Part shown: positions 1-6,249 of the stretch, in pieces
How the letters are laid out: every line of letters begins with the position of its first letter
How positions within the stretch are numbered: position 1 is the stretch's first letter
Source of the DNA: Coprothermobacter sp.
Lineage (GTDB): Bacteria; Coprothermobacterota; Coprothermobacteria; Coprothermobacterales; Coprothermobacteraceae
Direction: 5' to 3'
Assembly (NCBI GenBank): GCA_003476705.1
Contig: DMVM01000043.1
Coordinates: 1-9,068, forward strand
DNA length: 9,068 bases
Notes under the pieces: model-generated
Seen by the model: the letters and a program-made list of their open reading frames with translations, nothing else
What the model was told of the DNA's origin: nothing
The model's database searches: none
Position numbers and translations under genes: made by a program

Positions 1-1914
1 ATTGACGCTTACCGCATCAGCGGTGACTTTGAAAACTTAGTTGGTCAGCAGCTAAAAACACAAACGGAATCAGATTCTAGAGCCATTTGGGATTTTTTGA
101 AGAACTACGGTAACTTGGCGTCTTATTTAGCAAATACTAATCAGGTTATCATGGCAGCTTCCACCGATGATGTTATGGTCCAGTCTGATGTGAGGATGCT
201 TTTCGATGCTATAAGGAAGCAGTACCCTGACATCCTTAACGTGTATGCAGCTGCTGATAATGGTTTAGTCATCATGGAGCCCATGACGTCCCTGCCTCCT
301 GACTACGATGCTACCAGTACGACGTGGTACCAAAGAGCCATGGCAAACCCAACGGATTTTGTGGTGGTAGAACCTTACAACGAGCCAGTAAACCAAACAC
401 AGGTGATCACAGTAGCAAAAGCCATTTACAGCATGGGCAATTATGTGGGGGTGGTGGGTATTGACATTGAAGCAGGTAAAATTGCCAGTCAAATGCTGGC
501 GTTCACAAATAACATTTCCAAATACCTGCTTAACCGCGATGGCGTAATCATACTTTCTGGTAGCGGTGCATTTGTGAGTTCTGGTACGGATCTTTCCAAG
601 GAAGCTTTTTGGAAAGACATGAAAAGTGCCGCCACAAAAGGAAACATGGTGAATTACACCCTTAAGGGGGCACAGCGCATTGGTTTTGTGAAACAACTAC
701 CCAGTGGTTGGTATTTCCTAACTGCCATGCCAGCATCTGTTATCAGCGCGCCCGTGAGGAGTGTCATAAATACTACCATTTTGGTGGGTTTGGGTGTACT
801 TCTACTAACGGTCATTTTGGGTTACTTTGCCGTACAAAATGTGTTCTTGAAGCCCTTGATGGAACTTCGCGGTGCCATTGACGCCATTGCCAATGGTGAT
901 TTAACGGTGCGTGCACCAATTAGGAGTAAGGACGAGCTGGGCCGCATGGCAGAGAGCGTGAACCACATGGTGGAAAGCCTGAATACGCTCACTGCGGCAG
1001 CTGCTCAAACGGCAGATCGGGTGAATGAATCTGCAGGCAGCTTAGCAGCTACTTCTCAGGAGACCAGCGCTTCTGTGGAAGAGTTAACGTCGCAGAGTAA
1101 TGAAATTGCTACCAATGCTGAAATCGTTTACCATGCCATTGAGGATTTTGCAGGCGGTGTGGAACAAGTTTCCAGCACCGCTCAAAGCATTGCTGCCGAC
1201 GCTCAGCTGTTGGCTGCGGAGGTAAGTAATGTGAAGAACAATGCACAGGAAGGTGCTCAAAGCTTGGAGCAGGTTGCGGAAGTTGTTGATATTGCTAACA
1301 GGAACACTGATAAGACCAGCGTTGTCATGGAGCAGTTGGCTAAGGATGCCAGCAGTATCAGTAACATTGTGGAAACCATTGAACAAATTGCTGAGCAAAC
1401 TAACCTGTTGGCTTTGAATGCTGCTATTGAGGCTGCTCGTGCCGGTGAGGCGGGGCGTGGTTTTGCTGTGGTAGCTGACGAGATAAGGAAGCTGGCGGAA
1501 AAGAGTCAAGATGCTACTCAGAGCATTGCCGACATACTTGGTGGCATTCAAAACCGAACAACTGAAGCCAGCGGTTCTATGAAGAACACGCTCAATGTGG
1601 TAAAGTCTGCCTACGAAAGGGCTAAGCAAGCCCAGCAAAAGTTCAGCGCTATTCTGGACAGCGTGGGCAAAATTGCCAATACTGCGGAAGGTTTTGCTGC
1701 AAGTGCTGAGGAACTCAGCGCCTCCACTGAAGAATTGGATGCTGCAGTGGATAATGCCGTAGAGCCAGTTAGAAGTATTGCCGAGCAGGTGCGTCAGTTC
1801 AGTGGTGCCCTGAAGCAGCAGTCCCAGGGCGTATACCAAATTGCACAGGAGATTTCTTCATTAGAACAGTTAGCTGAACAGCTCAAAGAAGAAGTGGATA
1901 AGTTCAAGATATAA
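1..1914 (+). CDS. Methyl-accepting chemotaxis protein, dCache type (5' end outside window)
   Basis: Transmembrane chemoreceptor that would sense a small ligand outside the cell and control CheA/CheW inside. The frame is open from base 1, so the TTG at 97 is not the start; 637 residues are visible. Residues 1-250 are the end of an extracytoplasmic dCache domain, with a [10 protein letters not shown] segment at 101-110 typical of its ligand-binding subdomain. A hydrophobic helix (about 255-277) is followed by a HAMP domain (about 278-331) and a long coiled-coil signalling domain. The conserved hairpin tip lies at 461-503 ([20 protein letters not shown], then [20 protein letters not shown]). The C-terminus ends EEVDKFKI, with no CheR-binding pentapeptide. 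The ligand is unknown. The family call is very secure; only the first transmembrane helix and N-terminus are missing. Confidence 0.96.
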   Translation: MDAYRISGDFENLVGQQLKTQTESDSRAIWDFLKNYGNLASYLANTNQVIMAASTDDVMVQSDVRMLFDAIRKQYPDILNVYAAADNGLVIMEPMTSLPPDYDATSTTWYQRAMANPTDFVVVEPYNEPVNQTQVITVAKAIYSMGNYVGVVGIDIEAGKIASQMLAFTNNISKYLLNRDGVIILSGSGAFVSSGTDLSKEAFWKDMKSAATKGNMVNYTLKGAQRIGFVKQLPSGWYFLTAMPASVISAPVRSVINTTILVGLGVLLLTVILGYFAVQNVFLKPLMELRGAIDAIANGDLTVRAPIRSKDELGRMAESVNHMVESLNTLTAAAAQTADRVNESAGSLAATSQETSASVEELTSQSNEIATNAEIVYHAIEDFAGGVEQVSSTAQSIAADAQLLAAEVSNVKNNAQEGAQSLEQVAEVVDIANRNTDKTSVVMEQLAKDASSISNIVETIEQIAEQTNLLALNAAIEAARAGEAGRGFAVVADEIRKLAEKSQDATQSIADILGGIQNRTTEASGSMKNTLNVVKSAYERAKQAQQKFSAILDSVGKIANTAEGFAASAEELSASTEELDAAVDNAVEPVRSIAEQVRQFSGALKQQSQGVYQIAQEISSLEQLAEQLKEEVDKFKI

Positions 1915-1919
1915 AAGAA

Positions 1920-1972
1920 ACTCCGCATGCACGGAAGGGCGTGAAAGCAAGAAGGAGGCAAAGATGCGGAGT
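1920..1972 (+). promoter_or_regulatory. Alternative pairing with start codon of the small ORF
   Basis: ACTCCGCAT at 1920-1928 is the exact reverse complement of ATGCGGAGT at 1964-1972, the first three codons of the small ORF. The arm order relative to the main stem (1920-1928, 1946-1960, 1964-1972, 1972-1986) is that of a pseudoknot or of two competing folds. The arm lies 5-14 nt after the chemoreceptor stop codon (1912-1914), so a ribosome finishing there would cover it. Coupling between chemoreceptor translation and this fold is an inference. Confidence 0.4.
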
Positions 1973-1986
1973 GCCTCCTTCTTGCT
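1946..1986 (+). promoter_or_regulatory. 15-bp hairpin sequestering an RBS and start codon
   Basis: Perfect inverted repeat: 1946-1960 pairs with 1972-1986, with an 11-nt loop at 1961-1971. The left arm contains the AAGGAGG ribosome site and the loop contains the ATG at 1964. The right arm carries CCTCCTT, which mimics the 16S anti-Shine-Dalgarno sequence. No T-run follows (the next bases are CATTAATG), so it is not a canonical intrinsic terminator. An OFF switch on translation is the simplest reading. A mRNA 3'-end stabiliser or atypical terminator for the chemoreceptor is the alternative. Confidence 0.55.
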
Positions 1987-2083
1987 CATTAATGTGGTAA
2001 ACACATCTTTGGTTTATTTATCTCTTGTGGGCATAGCATTTTACCTTGCAGGCGGTTACATCATAAAAAGAAACGATTTTTAG
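1964..2083 (+). CDS. Putative small single-pass membrane protein (39 aa)
   Basis: Short ORF starting ATG at 1964 and ending TAG at 2081-2083, in the gap after the chemoreceptor. It has a strong Shine-Dalgarno site, AAGGAGG at 1952-1958, 5 nt before the ATG. The product starts MRSASFLLINVV, has a hydrophobic stretch at about residues 16-34 (SLVYLSLVGIAFYLAGGYI) and ends with the charged tail KRNDF. That is the pattern of a one-helix small membrane protein with a positive flank. I recognise no family. The ribosome site and codons 3-8 form the two arms of a 15-bp inverted repeat, so translation would be repressed by RNA structure unless something opens it. It begins 49 nt after the chemoreceptor stop and may be co-transcribed with it. 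It could still be a chance ORF inside a terminator-like hairpin. Confidence 0.5.
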   Translation: MRSASFLLINVVNTSLVYLSLVGIAFYLAGGYIIKRNDF

Positions 2084-2177
2084 CTGTTTATTTCGCACGC
2101 TTAAGAGAAAACTTCCCAGTTCATTTAAAATAGCGCTTAAAATTGTAGGAGTTACCCACAGGAGGTGACATGCTTTT

Positions 2178-2819
2178 ATGAACCACAAAGAACAGTTGGC
2201 AAGACAAACATTGACTGAAGTTATGAAAAAGCTCTACAGCCGTGGGCTTATTTCCATCTATGGTGGTAATGCCAGTTTGCTGCTCAGTGATGACAATGCC
2301 CTCTTGATAACACCTTCTGGTTTTAACAAAGAAAACCTTAGAGAAGAAGATTTGGTAAAGGTGGACTTTGCATCAGGCAAAGTGCTGGGAGAAGGTAAGC
2401 CCTCTAGCGAGCTTAAAACGCATATGAGCATATATAAAGCCAATTCGGCAGTGCATGCTGTGGTGCACGCGCACCCACCCACACTTGTGGGGCTGTGCAC
2501 CAGCGGATTTGATTTTGGCGTTTACACGCCTGAGCAAGCCCTTTTGGTCGGCAAGCCCATGGTTATCAAGTTTTGTATGGGAGAGGAGCTTGCCAAACAG
2601 GTTTCCTCACTGTGCTTGGATAGTTCAACCGTCGTTGTGAAAAATCACGGCGTGTTTGCTTGGGGACCGACTGTAATTGAAGCTTACGCAAAGATAGAAA
2701 TACTAGAGGAAGCGGCAAAGATGGTAGTTGCTGGTAATGCCATGGGCGGCTTTATCGTAAACTCACTCAGTGATGAACAAGTCTTGGGCATTCTTAAGAA
2801 CTACAAGCCGTCCCATTAA
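2178..2819 (+). CDS. Class II aldolase/adducin family protein (L-fuculose-phosphate aldolase-like)
   Basis: Zinc-dependent cytoplasmic enzyme of the FucA/AraD/MtnB superfamily, 213 aa, the usual length. Visible landmarks are GGN (29-31) and TPSG (45-48) for phosphate binding, SSE (76-78) with the probable catalytic Glu78, zinc ligands His97 and His99 in HAHPP, and the third ligand His157 in KNHG. The family mostly cleaves sugar phosphates to dihydroxyacetone phosphate plus an aldehyde; some members are dehydratases (MtnB) or epimerases (AraD). The substrate cannot be assigned from sequence alone. The start is fixed by GGAGGTGA at 2161-2168, 9 nt before the ATG; the ATG at 2170 is too close and in another frame. 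No other sugar-metabolism gene lies beside it, so context does not narrow the role. Confidence 0.9.
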   Translation: MNHKEQLARQTLTEVMKKLYSRGLISIYGGNASLLLSDDNALLITPSGFNKENLREEDLVKVDFASGKVLGEGKPSSELKTHMSIYKANSAVHAVVHAHPPTLVGLCTSGFDFGVYTPEQALLVGKPMVIKFCMGEELAKQVSSLCLDSSTVVVKNHGVFAWGPTVIEAYAKIEILEEAAKMVVAGNAMGGFIVNSLSDEQVLGILKNYKPSH

Positions 2820-2877
2820 AAAACTAATGAATACTAGCAGCTCTTATTAAAGTACATCATATTGCGACATTTGGGTA

Positions 2878-2883
2878 TATAAA
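2878..2883 (+). promoter_or_regulatory. Candidate -10 box of a leaderless transcript (binding-protein gene)
   Basis: TATAAA within an AT-rich stretch ends 7 nt before the ATG at 2891, which places the expected transcription start on or beside the start codon. I see no convincing -35 at 16-18 nt spacing. The overlapping TATATA at 2876-2881 is an alternative hexamer. Sequence evidence only. Confidence 0.35.
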
Positions 2884-2890
2884 TAAGGTA

Positions 2891-4459
2891 ATGAAGAACA
2901 GAAGAACTTACTTGTGGTTGGGTGCCGTTGTTGCCATTTTATTGTTCTTATCAACGTCTCTTTTTGTCAACGCTCGTTCCAGTACTCTAACTTACGTGCT
3001 ATACGGCGATGCAGTTAACATGGACCCTTTGGAAGCAACGGATATAAATTCGTGGAATGTGATGAGTCAGATTTATGAGGGACTGATGAAGTTTAGGCCT
3101 TCCTCATTGGAAGTTGAGCCCTGTTTGGCGAGCCACTACGAGGTGAGCGATAATGGTCTGGTTTTCACTTTTTATTTGCAGAAGAACGTTCAGTTTCAAG
3201 ATGGTACACCCTTCGATGCTGATGCAGTGATTTGGAATACAAGGCGGGGAAAGGAAAAAGCAGGTACTTCCTACTATGCTGACTTGGTGTGGGGAAATGT
3301 AAAAGACGTGGAAAAACTTGGCAGCTACGTTGTGCGTTTTACTTTGAAAGAACCTAGGACAGATTTTCTAACCAATTTAGCACTGCCTTTCGGGGGCAGT
3401 ATGGCATCACCTAGTGCCGCTGATCTGAAAAACAATCCTATAGGTACTGGTCCTTATAAAATGACAAATTGGGTCAGAAATAAGGAAATAACGCTGGAAT
3501 ATAACAGCAATTGGTGGCAGAGCAAGCTCACAGATGGAGTGGGCTTCAAGAGCGTCCGCTATCTGGTTGTGGATGACGCCGAAGAAGCAGTAAATTTGCT
3601 GCGCCAGGGCAAAGCTCACATTCTCAGCTATGTTCCTCCCGAGCTAGTTGAATCGCTTAATGCGGAGGCAAACGTTAGGCTGGTGGAAACTCAACTGCTG
3701 ACAACGTCCTTCTTGGGCTTCAATACCAAATCGGCCGTATTGGCTGATGCCAAGGTCAGACAGTCGTTGGTGTTACTGCTTGATCAAGATTACCTGATTA
3801 AACAGGTTTACAAGGGTTTTGCTTTGCGGAGCCAAGGCCCTCTTCCACCTGCATTGGAAAAGGAAATCGGGTGCCGATACCTATCGCCTAATTATGAGGT
3901 AGGCGCAAGATTGCTCCGAGAAGCTGGTTACAGTAAAGAAAACCCTCTCAGCTTGACACTGGAAGTGCCACTCGAGCCACGTGATTACATGCCCAGCGGT
4001 GGTGTGAAGTTAGGTGAGGGCTTAAAAGAGGTCTATGAACGCACTGGATTAGTGAAGGTCACCTTTGTTTACAAACCCTTCGAAAGTCTGCTAAATGACC
4101 TCATGGAGGGCAAAGCCACAGAAGCATTTGTACTGGGTTGGAGCAGCGACAATGGACAGGCGGACAACATGTTAACACCACTTTTTCACAGCAAGAGCCC
4201 TTTGAACTTTTTTAAATATGAAAATTCATCGGTGGACGAATATTTGGCAGCAGCGCAGACGGAATTAGATGAAAATAAGAGGGCAGAGCTTTACAGAGAA
4301 ATCTGTGACATGATGCTCAAAGATGCACCTGCTGCTTTTCTGCCAACTCCTACCTCCTATAGAGCACTCGATGAGCGACTAAAGGGGTATAACATTAATC
4401 CCATTAACATTGAACAGCTTTACGATCTCCGTTGGGAGAGCCCACCCTTTCAAGGGTAG
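2891..4459 (+). CDS. ABC transporter substrate-binding protein, peptide/nickel family (SBP_bac_5)
   Basis: Extracytoplasmic solute-binding protein of the DppA/OppA family (cluster C), 522 aa, full length. An N-terminal signal (MKNRR, then a hydrophobic core at about 7-27) ends VNA-RSS, a likely signal peptidase I site or an uncleaved anchor. There is no lipobox cysteine, unlike most Gram-positive binding proteins. The family signatures follow: YEGLMKF near residue 63, and GTGPYKM at 185-191 (the strongest landmark). The fold runs on to a C-terminal YDLRWE. It probably captures oligopeptides, though some members bind sugars. No permease or ATPase gene is adjacent, so it is an orphan that would serve transporters elsewhere. 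The Shine-Dalgarno site is poor (AAGG ending 2 nt before the ATG), while TATAAA lies 7 nt upstream, suggesting a leaderless message. Confidence 0.93.
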   Translation: MKNRRTYLWLGAVVAILLFLSTSLFVNARSSTLTYVLYGDAVNMDPLEATDINSWNVMSQIYEGLMKFRPSSLEVEPCLASHYEVSDNGLVFTFYLQKNVQFQDGTPFDADAVIWNTRRGKEKAGTSYYADLVWGNVKDVEKLGSYVVRFTLKEPRTDFLTNLALPFGGSMASPSAADLKNNPIGTGPYKMTNWVRNKEITLEYNSNWWQSKLTDGVGFKSVRYLVVDDAEEAVNLLRQGKAHILSYVPPELVESLNAEANVRLVETQLLTTSFLGFNTKSAVLADAKVRQSLVLLLDQDYLIKQVYKGFALRSQGPLPPALEKEIGCRYLSPNYEVGARLLREAGYSKENPLSLTLEVPLEPRDYMPSGGVKLGEGLKEVYERTGLVKVTFVYKPFESLLNDLMEGKATEAFVLGWSSDNGQADNMLTPLFHSKSPLNFFKYENSSVDEYLAAAQTELDENKRAELYREICDMMLKDAPAAFLPTPTSYRALDERLKGYNINPINIEQLYDLRWESPPFQG

Positions 4460-4517
4460 GATGAAAGGCATGCTGGCTTAGACTGTTAGGTATGATGCAG
4501 AGAACTAATATTTGTAG

Positions 4518-4523
4518 TATAAT
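4518..4523 (+). promoter_or_regulatory. Candidate -10 box for leaderless tnpA
   Basis: A consensus TATAAT ends 6 nt before the tnpA ATG at 4530, and the leader has no Shine-Dalgarno sequence. With normal spacing from -10 to start, the transcript would begin at the ATG itself. No clear -35 hexamer is seen 16-18 nt upstream. Weak leaderless expression would fit the low transposase levels usual for this family. Confidence 0.5.
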
Positions 4524-4529
4524 AAAGCC

Positions 4530-4931
4530 ATGAACGGCAAACGATGGAAACGATCAGCCACAACAGTATACAACATCGGCTACCACCTCATCTGGTGCCC
4601 TAAGTACCGGCGTAAAGTCCTGGTGGGTGAAGTAGCTGAGCGGCTTAAGGAACTGCTGCCCCAAAAAGCCCAGGGAATTGGAGTGGAAATCGTTCAGATG
4701 GAGGTCATGCCAGATCATGTGCACCTCTTCGTAAAAACTGATCCTACCAATAGTCCTCATTTTATCGTCAATCAGTTGAAGAGCTATACCTCCAGGGAGC
4801 TTAGAGAAGAGTTTCCTTTCCTAAAAAGCCGGCTTCCCTCCCTATGGACGCGCTCGTACTACTGTGAGTCGGTTGGACACATATCGGAAGAGGCCATCAG
4901 GAAGTACATTGAGGACCAGAAAGGAAAGTAA
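4530..4931 (+). CDS. tnpA: IS200/IS605 transposase TnpA (Y1 HUH single-strand transposase)
   Basis: 133 aa, the standard length of the REP/IS200 Y1 transposases that cut and rejoin single-stranded transposon ends through a 5'-phosphotyrosine. The N-terminal YHLIWCPKYRRKVL block (18-31) is the family hallmark. The metal-binding HUH motif is His63-Val-His65 in MPDHVHLFV. The catalytic Tyr is Tyr126 in IRKYIEDQ, with the conserved Gln130 one helix turn on. All expected active-site residues are present, so the enzyme looks functional. It acts as a dimer at the hairpins in the element ends. No ribosome site precedes the ATG, but a TATAAT box sits 6 nt upstream. The gene stops 5 nt before tnpB starts. 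Confidence 0.95.
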   Translation: MNGKRWKRSATTVYNIGYHLIWCPKYRRKVLVGEVAERLKELLPQKAQGIGVEIVQMEVMPDHVHLFVKTDPTNSPHFIVNQLKSYTSRELREEFPFLKSRLPSLWTRSYYCESVGHISEEAIRKYIEDQKGK

Positions 4932-4936
4932 CCGGC

Positions 4937-6175
4937 ATGACCAAGGTGGAAAGGATAACAAATACTCTCCAGGAGACAAGGCAACGCAGAGAAACCCAAA
5001 AACCCACTGTGTACGAGTTGAAGCTCCAGAACCTTTCCAGAAGGAAAGCTGAGGTGCTCAGGAAAGCATTTCTGGAAGCAAAGTGGCTGTACAACTGGCT
5101 GGTGTCGGACACGGAGCGGCTAAGTATTCCCGCCAACAAGGTAAGTGCGGTTGAAGTCAAAGCGGGAGATAGTTATGAGCAGAGGGAGCTGACTGTCCTC
5201 GGCTCCCAAATAAAGCAGGAGATAGCAGACCGGCTCAAAGACAACCTCCTGGCGCTCGGGAAACTGAAGAAAAACGGCCGCAAGGTCGGAGCTCTTAAAT
5301 GTAAAAGGTTTGTCAATTCGATACCGCTCAAGCAGTACGGCGTGACGTACAACTTAGACTTTTCCCAGAACAGGGTTAGGATTCAGAAGCTGGGGAAGTT
5401 CCGTGTGCTGGGTCTGCATCAGATACCTGCTGATGCGGAGATAGCGAACGCCGTGCTGCTTCGAAAACCCAACGGATACTACCTGCATGTGACGTGCTAC
5501 CTGCCGAAAGACAGTCGTACTTCCCCGAATCCGGTCGATAAAGACATCGGGATAGACTTTGGCGTCGGCTCGAAGCTGACATTATCCAACGGGATCAGGA
5601 TAGACTTTGAAGTTCACGAAACGCCGAGGTTGAAGCAACTTCAGAGGAAGCTGGCCGGAACACAAAAAGGCTCCAGAAACAGAGAAAAGATCCAGTTTCT
5701 TCTGAGGAAGGAATACGAAAAGCTGAACAACAGGCGTAAAGATGCTCAAAACAAGGTCCTGGCGTTTCTGAAGATATACCGGAAGGTAGTATTTCAGGAC
5801 GACTGTGTGAAGGGGTGGTCGGGGCTTTTCGGCAGGCAGGTCCACTCCTCGGGGATAGGCGGACTGAAGTCAAGGTTGAGGACCAGCCTTGAGACGCCTG
5901 TGGCCGTGGAGAGGACGGAGACCACCACCAAAGAGTGTTTTGCGTGCGGGAAGAGGAGAGATCTCTCCCTGTGGGACAGGGTAATTGAGTGCGAGTGCGG
6001 CTGGAAGTGCGACAGGGACGTGAACGCTGCACTTGTCATTCTGAGAAAGGGGCTTGGCCTGGGTGTTGAACAGGCCGTAGGGCTGGACCGGCCCGAACTC
6101 AAGCCTCCGGAGAGGGAGGCCGCTGCGCGGATACTGGGGAGCAATCCCTACATCCGCGTAAGCTTTCCTCAGTGA
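4937..6175 (+). CDS. tnpB: RNA-guided endonuclease TnpB (IS605 OrfB)
   Basis: 412-aa transposon-encoded nuclease, ancestral to Cas12, which with an omega RNA cuts DNA matching a guide beside a transposon-associated motif and favours retention of the element. The N-terminal wedge/helical part is complete. The RuvC lobe has Asp207 in DIGIDFGVGSK and the final Asp359 in DRDVNAA. At the middle acidic site, the usual Glu-Asp is Gln287-Asp288-Asp289 (VVFQDDCVKGW). The zinc ribbon is Cys334-x2-Cys337 with Cys352-x-Cys354 (Cys358 is a further candidate) instead of two CxxC pairs. The ATG is preceded by AAGGAAAG ending 8 nt upstream, inside the end of tnpA, which suggests translational coupling. The 3' end of the gene overlaps the putative omega RNA, and the stop lies in a hairpin loop. 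Confidence 0.93.
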   Translation: MTKVERITNTLQETRQRRETQKPTVYELKLQNLSRRKAEVLRKAFLEAKWLYNWLVSDTERLSIPANKVSAVEVKAGDSYEQRELTVLGSQIKQEIADRLKDNLLALGKLKKNGRKVGALKCKRFVNSIPLKQYGVTYNLDFSQNRVRIQKLGKFRVLGLHQIPADAEIANAVLLRKPNGYYLHVTCYLPKDSRTSPNPVDKDIGIDFGVGSKLTLSNGIRIDFEVHETPRLKQLQRKLAGTQKGSRNREKIQFLLRKEYEKLNNRRKDAQNKVLAFLKIYRKVVFQDDCVKGWSGLFGRQVHSSGIGGLKSRLRTSLETPVAVERTETTTKECFACGKRRDLSLWDRVIECECGWKCDRDVNAALVILRKGLGLGVEQAVGLDRPELKPPEREAAARILGSNPYIRVSFPQ

Positions 6176-6214
6176 AAGAGGAAGCTCACCCCTTTAGGAG
6201 TGGGAGGAGGTCAC
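6100..6214 (+). ncRNA. Putative omega RNA (reRNA) scaffold at tnpB 3' end/IS right end
   Basis: A chain of hairpins covers the tnpB terminus and right end. (1) GCCTCC 6103-6108 pairs with GGAGGC 6115-6120. (2) 6125-6132 pairs with 6152-6159, with an inner stem 6135-6140/6145-6150 closed by a GCAA tetraloop at 6141-6144. (3) 6161-6170 pairs with 6178-6186, with one bulged T and the tnpB stop in its loop. (4) The right-end hairpin is 6185-6204. TnpB systems usually carry their guide scaffold exactly here, with the guide starting just past the element, which would be 6215 onward. The 5' boundary is a guess. Confidence 0.5.
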
Positions 6215-6243
6215 TTTGTGCGATACTGAGGCGCTTAAAGGTT

Positions 6244-6249
6244 TATAAT
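6244..6249 (+). promoter_or_regulatory. Candidate -10 box upstream of the 6250 gene
   Basis: Consensus TATAAT directly abuts the ATG at 6250 and ends 9 nt before the second in-frame ATG at 6259. If it is a real -10, transcription would start near 6256-6259 and the second ATG would be used on a leaderless message. It lies 30 nt beyond the IS right end, in host DNA. No good -35 is seen at 17 nt. Confidence 0.4.

Larger units (their letters stand above)
4460..6214 (+). mobile_element. IS200/IS605-family insertion sequence (tnpA-tnpB)
   Basis: A complete-looking single-strand transposon with a Y1 transposase gene followed 5 nt later by tnpB, both on the + strand. The right end is recognisable: after the tnpB stop, an imperfect hairpin (6185-6192 with 6197-6204, loop TTTA) is followed by GGAGGTCAC. 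I place the probable cleavage end at TCAC (6211-6214). The left end lies somewhere in the 70 bases between the binding-protein stop and tnpA. I cannot fix it, so the left coordinate is an outer limit. This family has no terminal inverted repeats or target duplication. The element is clearly richer in GC than flanking genes (about 60-68 % in the 3' part of tnpB against 43-50 % in sampled host lines), consistent with horizontal arrival. Both open reading frames are intact, so the element may still be mobile. Confidence 0.85.

Noticed and set aside
97..99. TTG at 97 as the chemoreceptor start
   Set aside because: The same frame is open to base 1 and encodes a continuous dCache domain, and the family needs an upstream transmembrane helix. 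The gene is simply cut by the window edge.
1946..1986. Hairpin after the chemoreceptor as a standard rho-independent terminator
   Set aside because: The stem is strong, but it is followed by CATTAATG rather than a T-run on either strand, and it contains a full ribosome site plus start codon. A terminator role is kept only as an alternative.
4864..5052. 62-codon ORF across the tnpA/tnpB junction
   Set aside because: It is out of frame with two well-recognised genes and shows no family features.
5582..6144. Several minus-strand ORFs opposite tnpB
   Set aside because: They are composition-driven shadows with low-complexity Ser/Pro/Arg-rich products and no ribosome sites or motifs that I can see.
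6172..6249. Start of the acidic protein at GTG 6172
   Set aside because: The extra codons are the IS right-end hairpin and flank, and the GTG overlaps the tnpB stop, so native ATGs at 6250 or 6259 are preferred.
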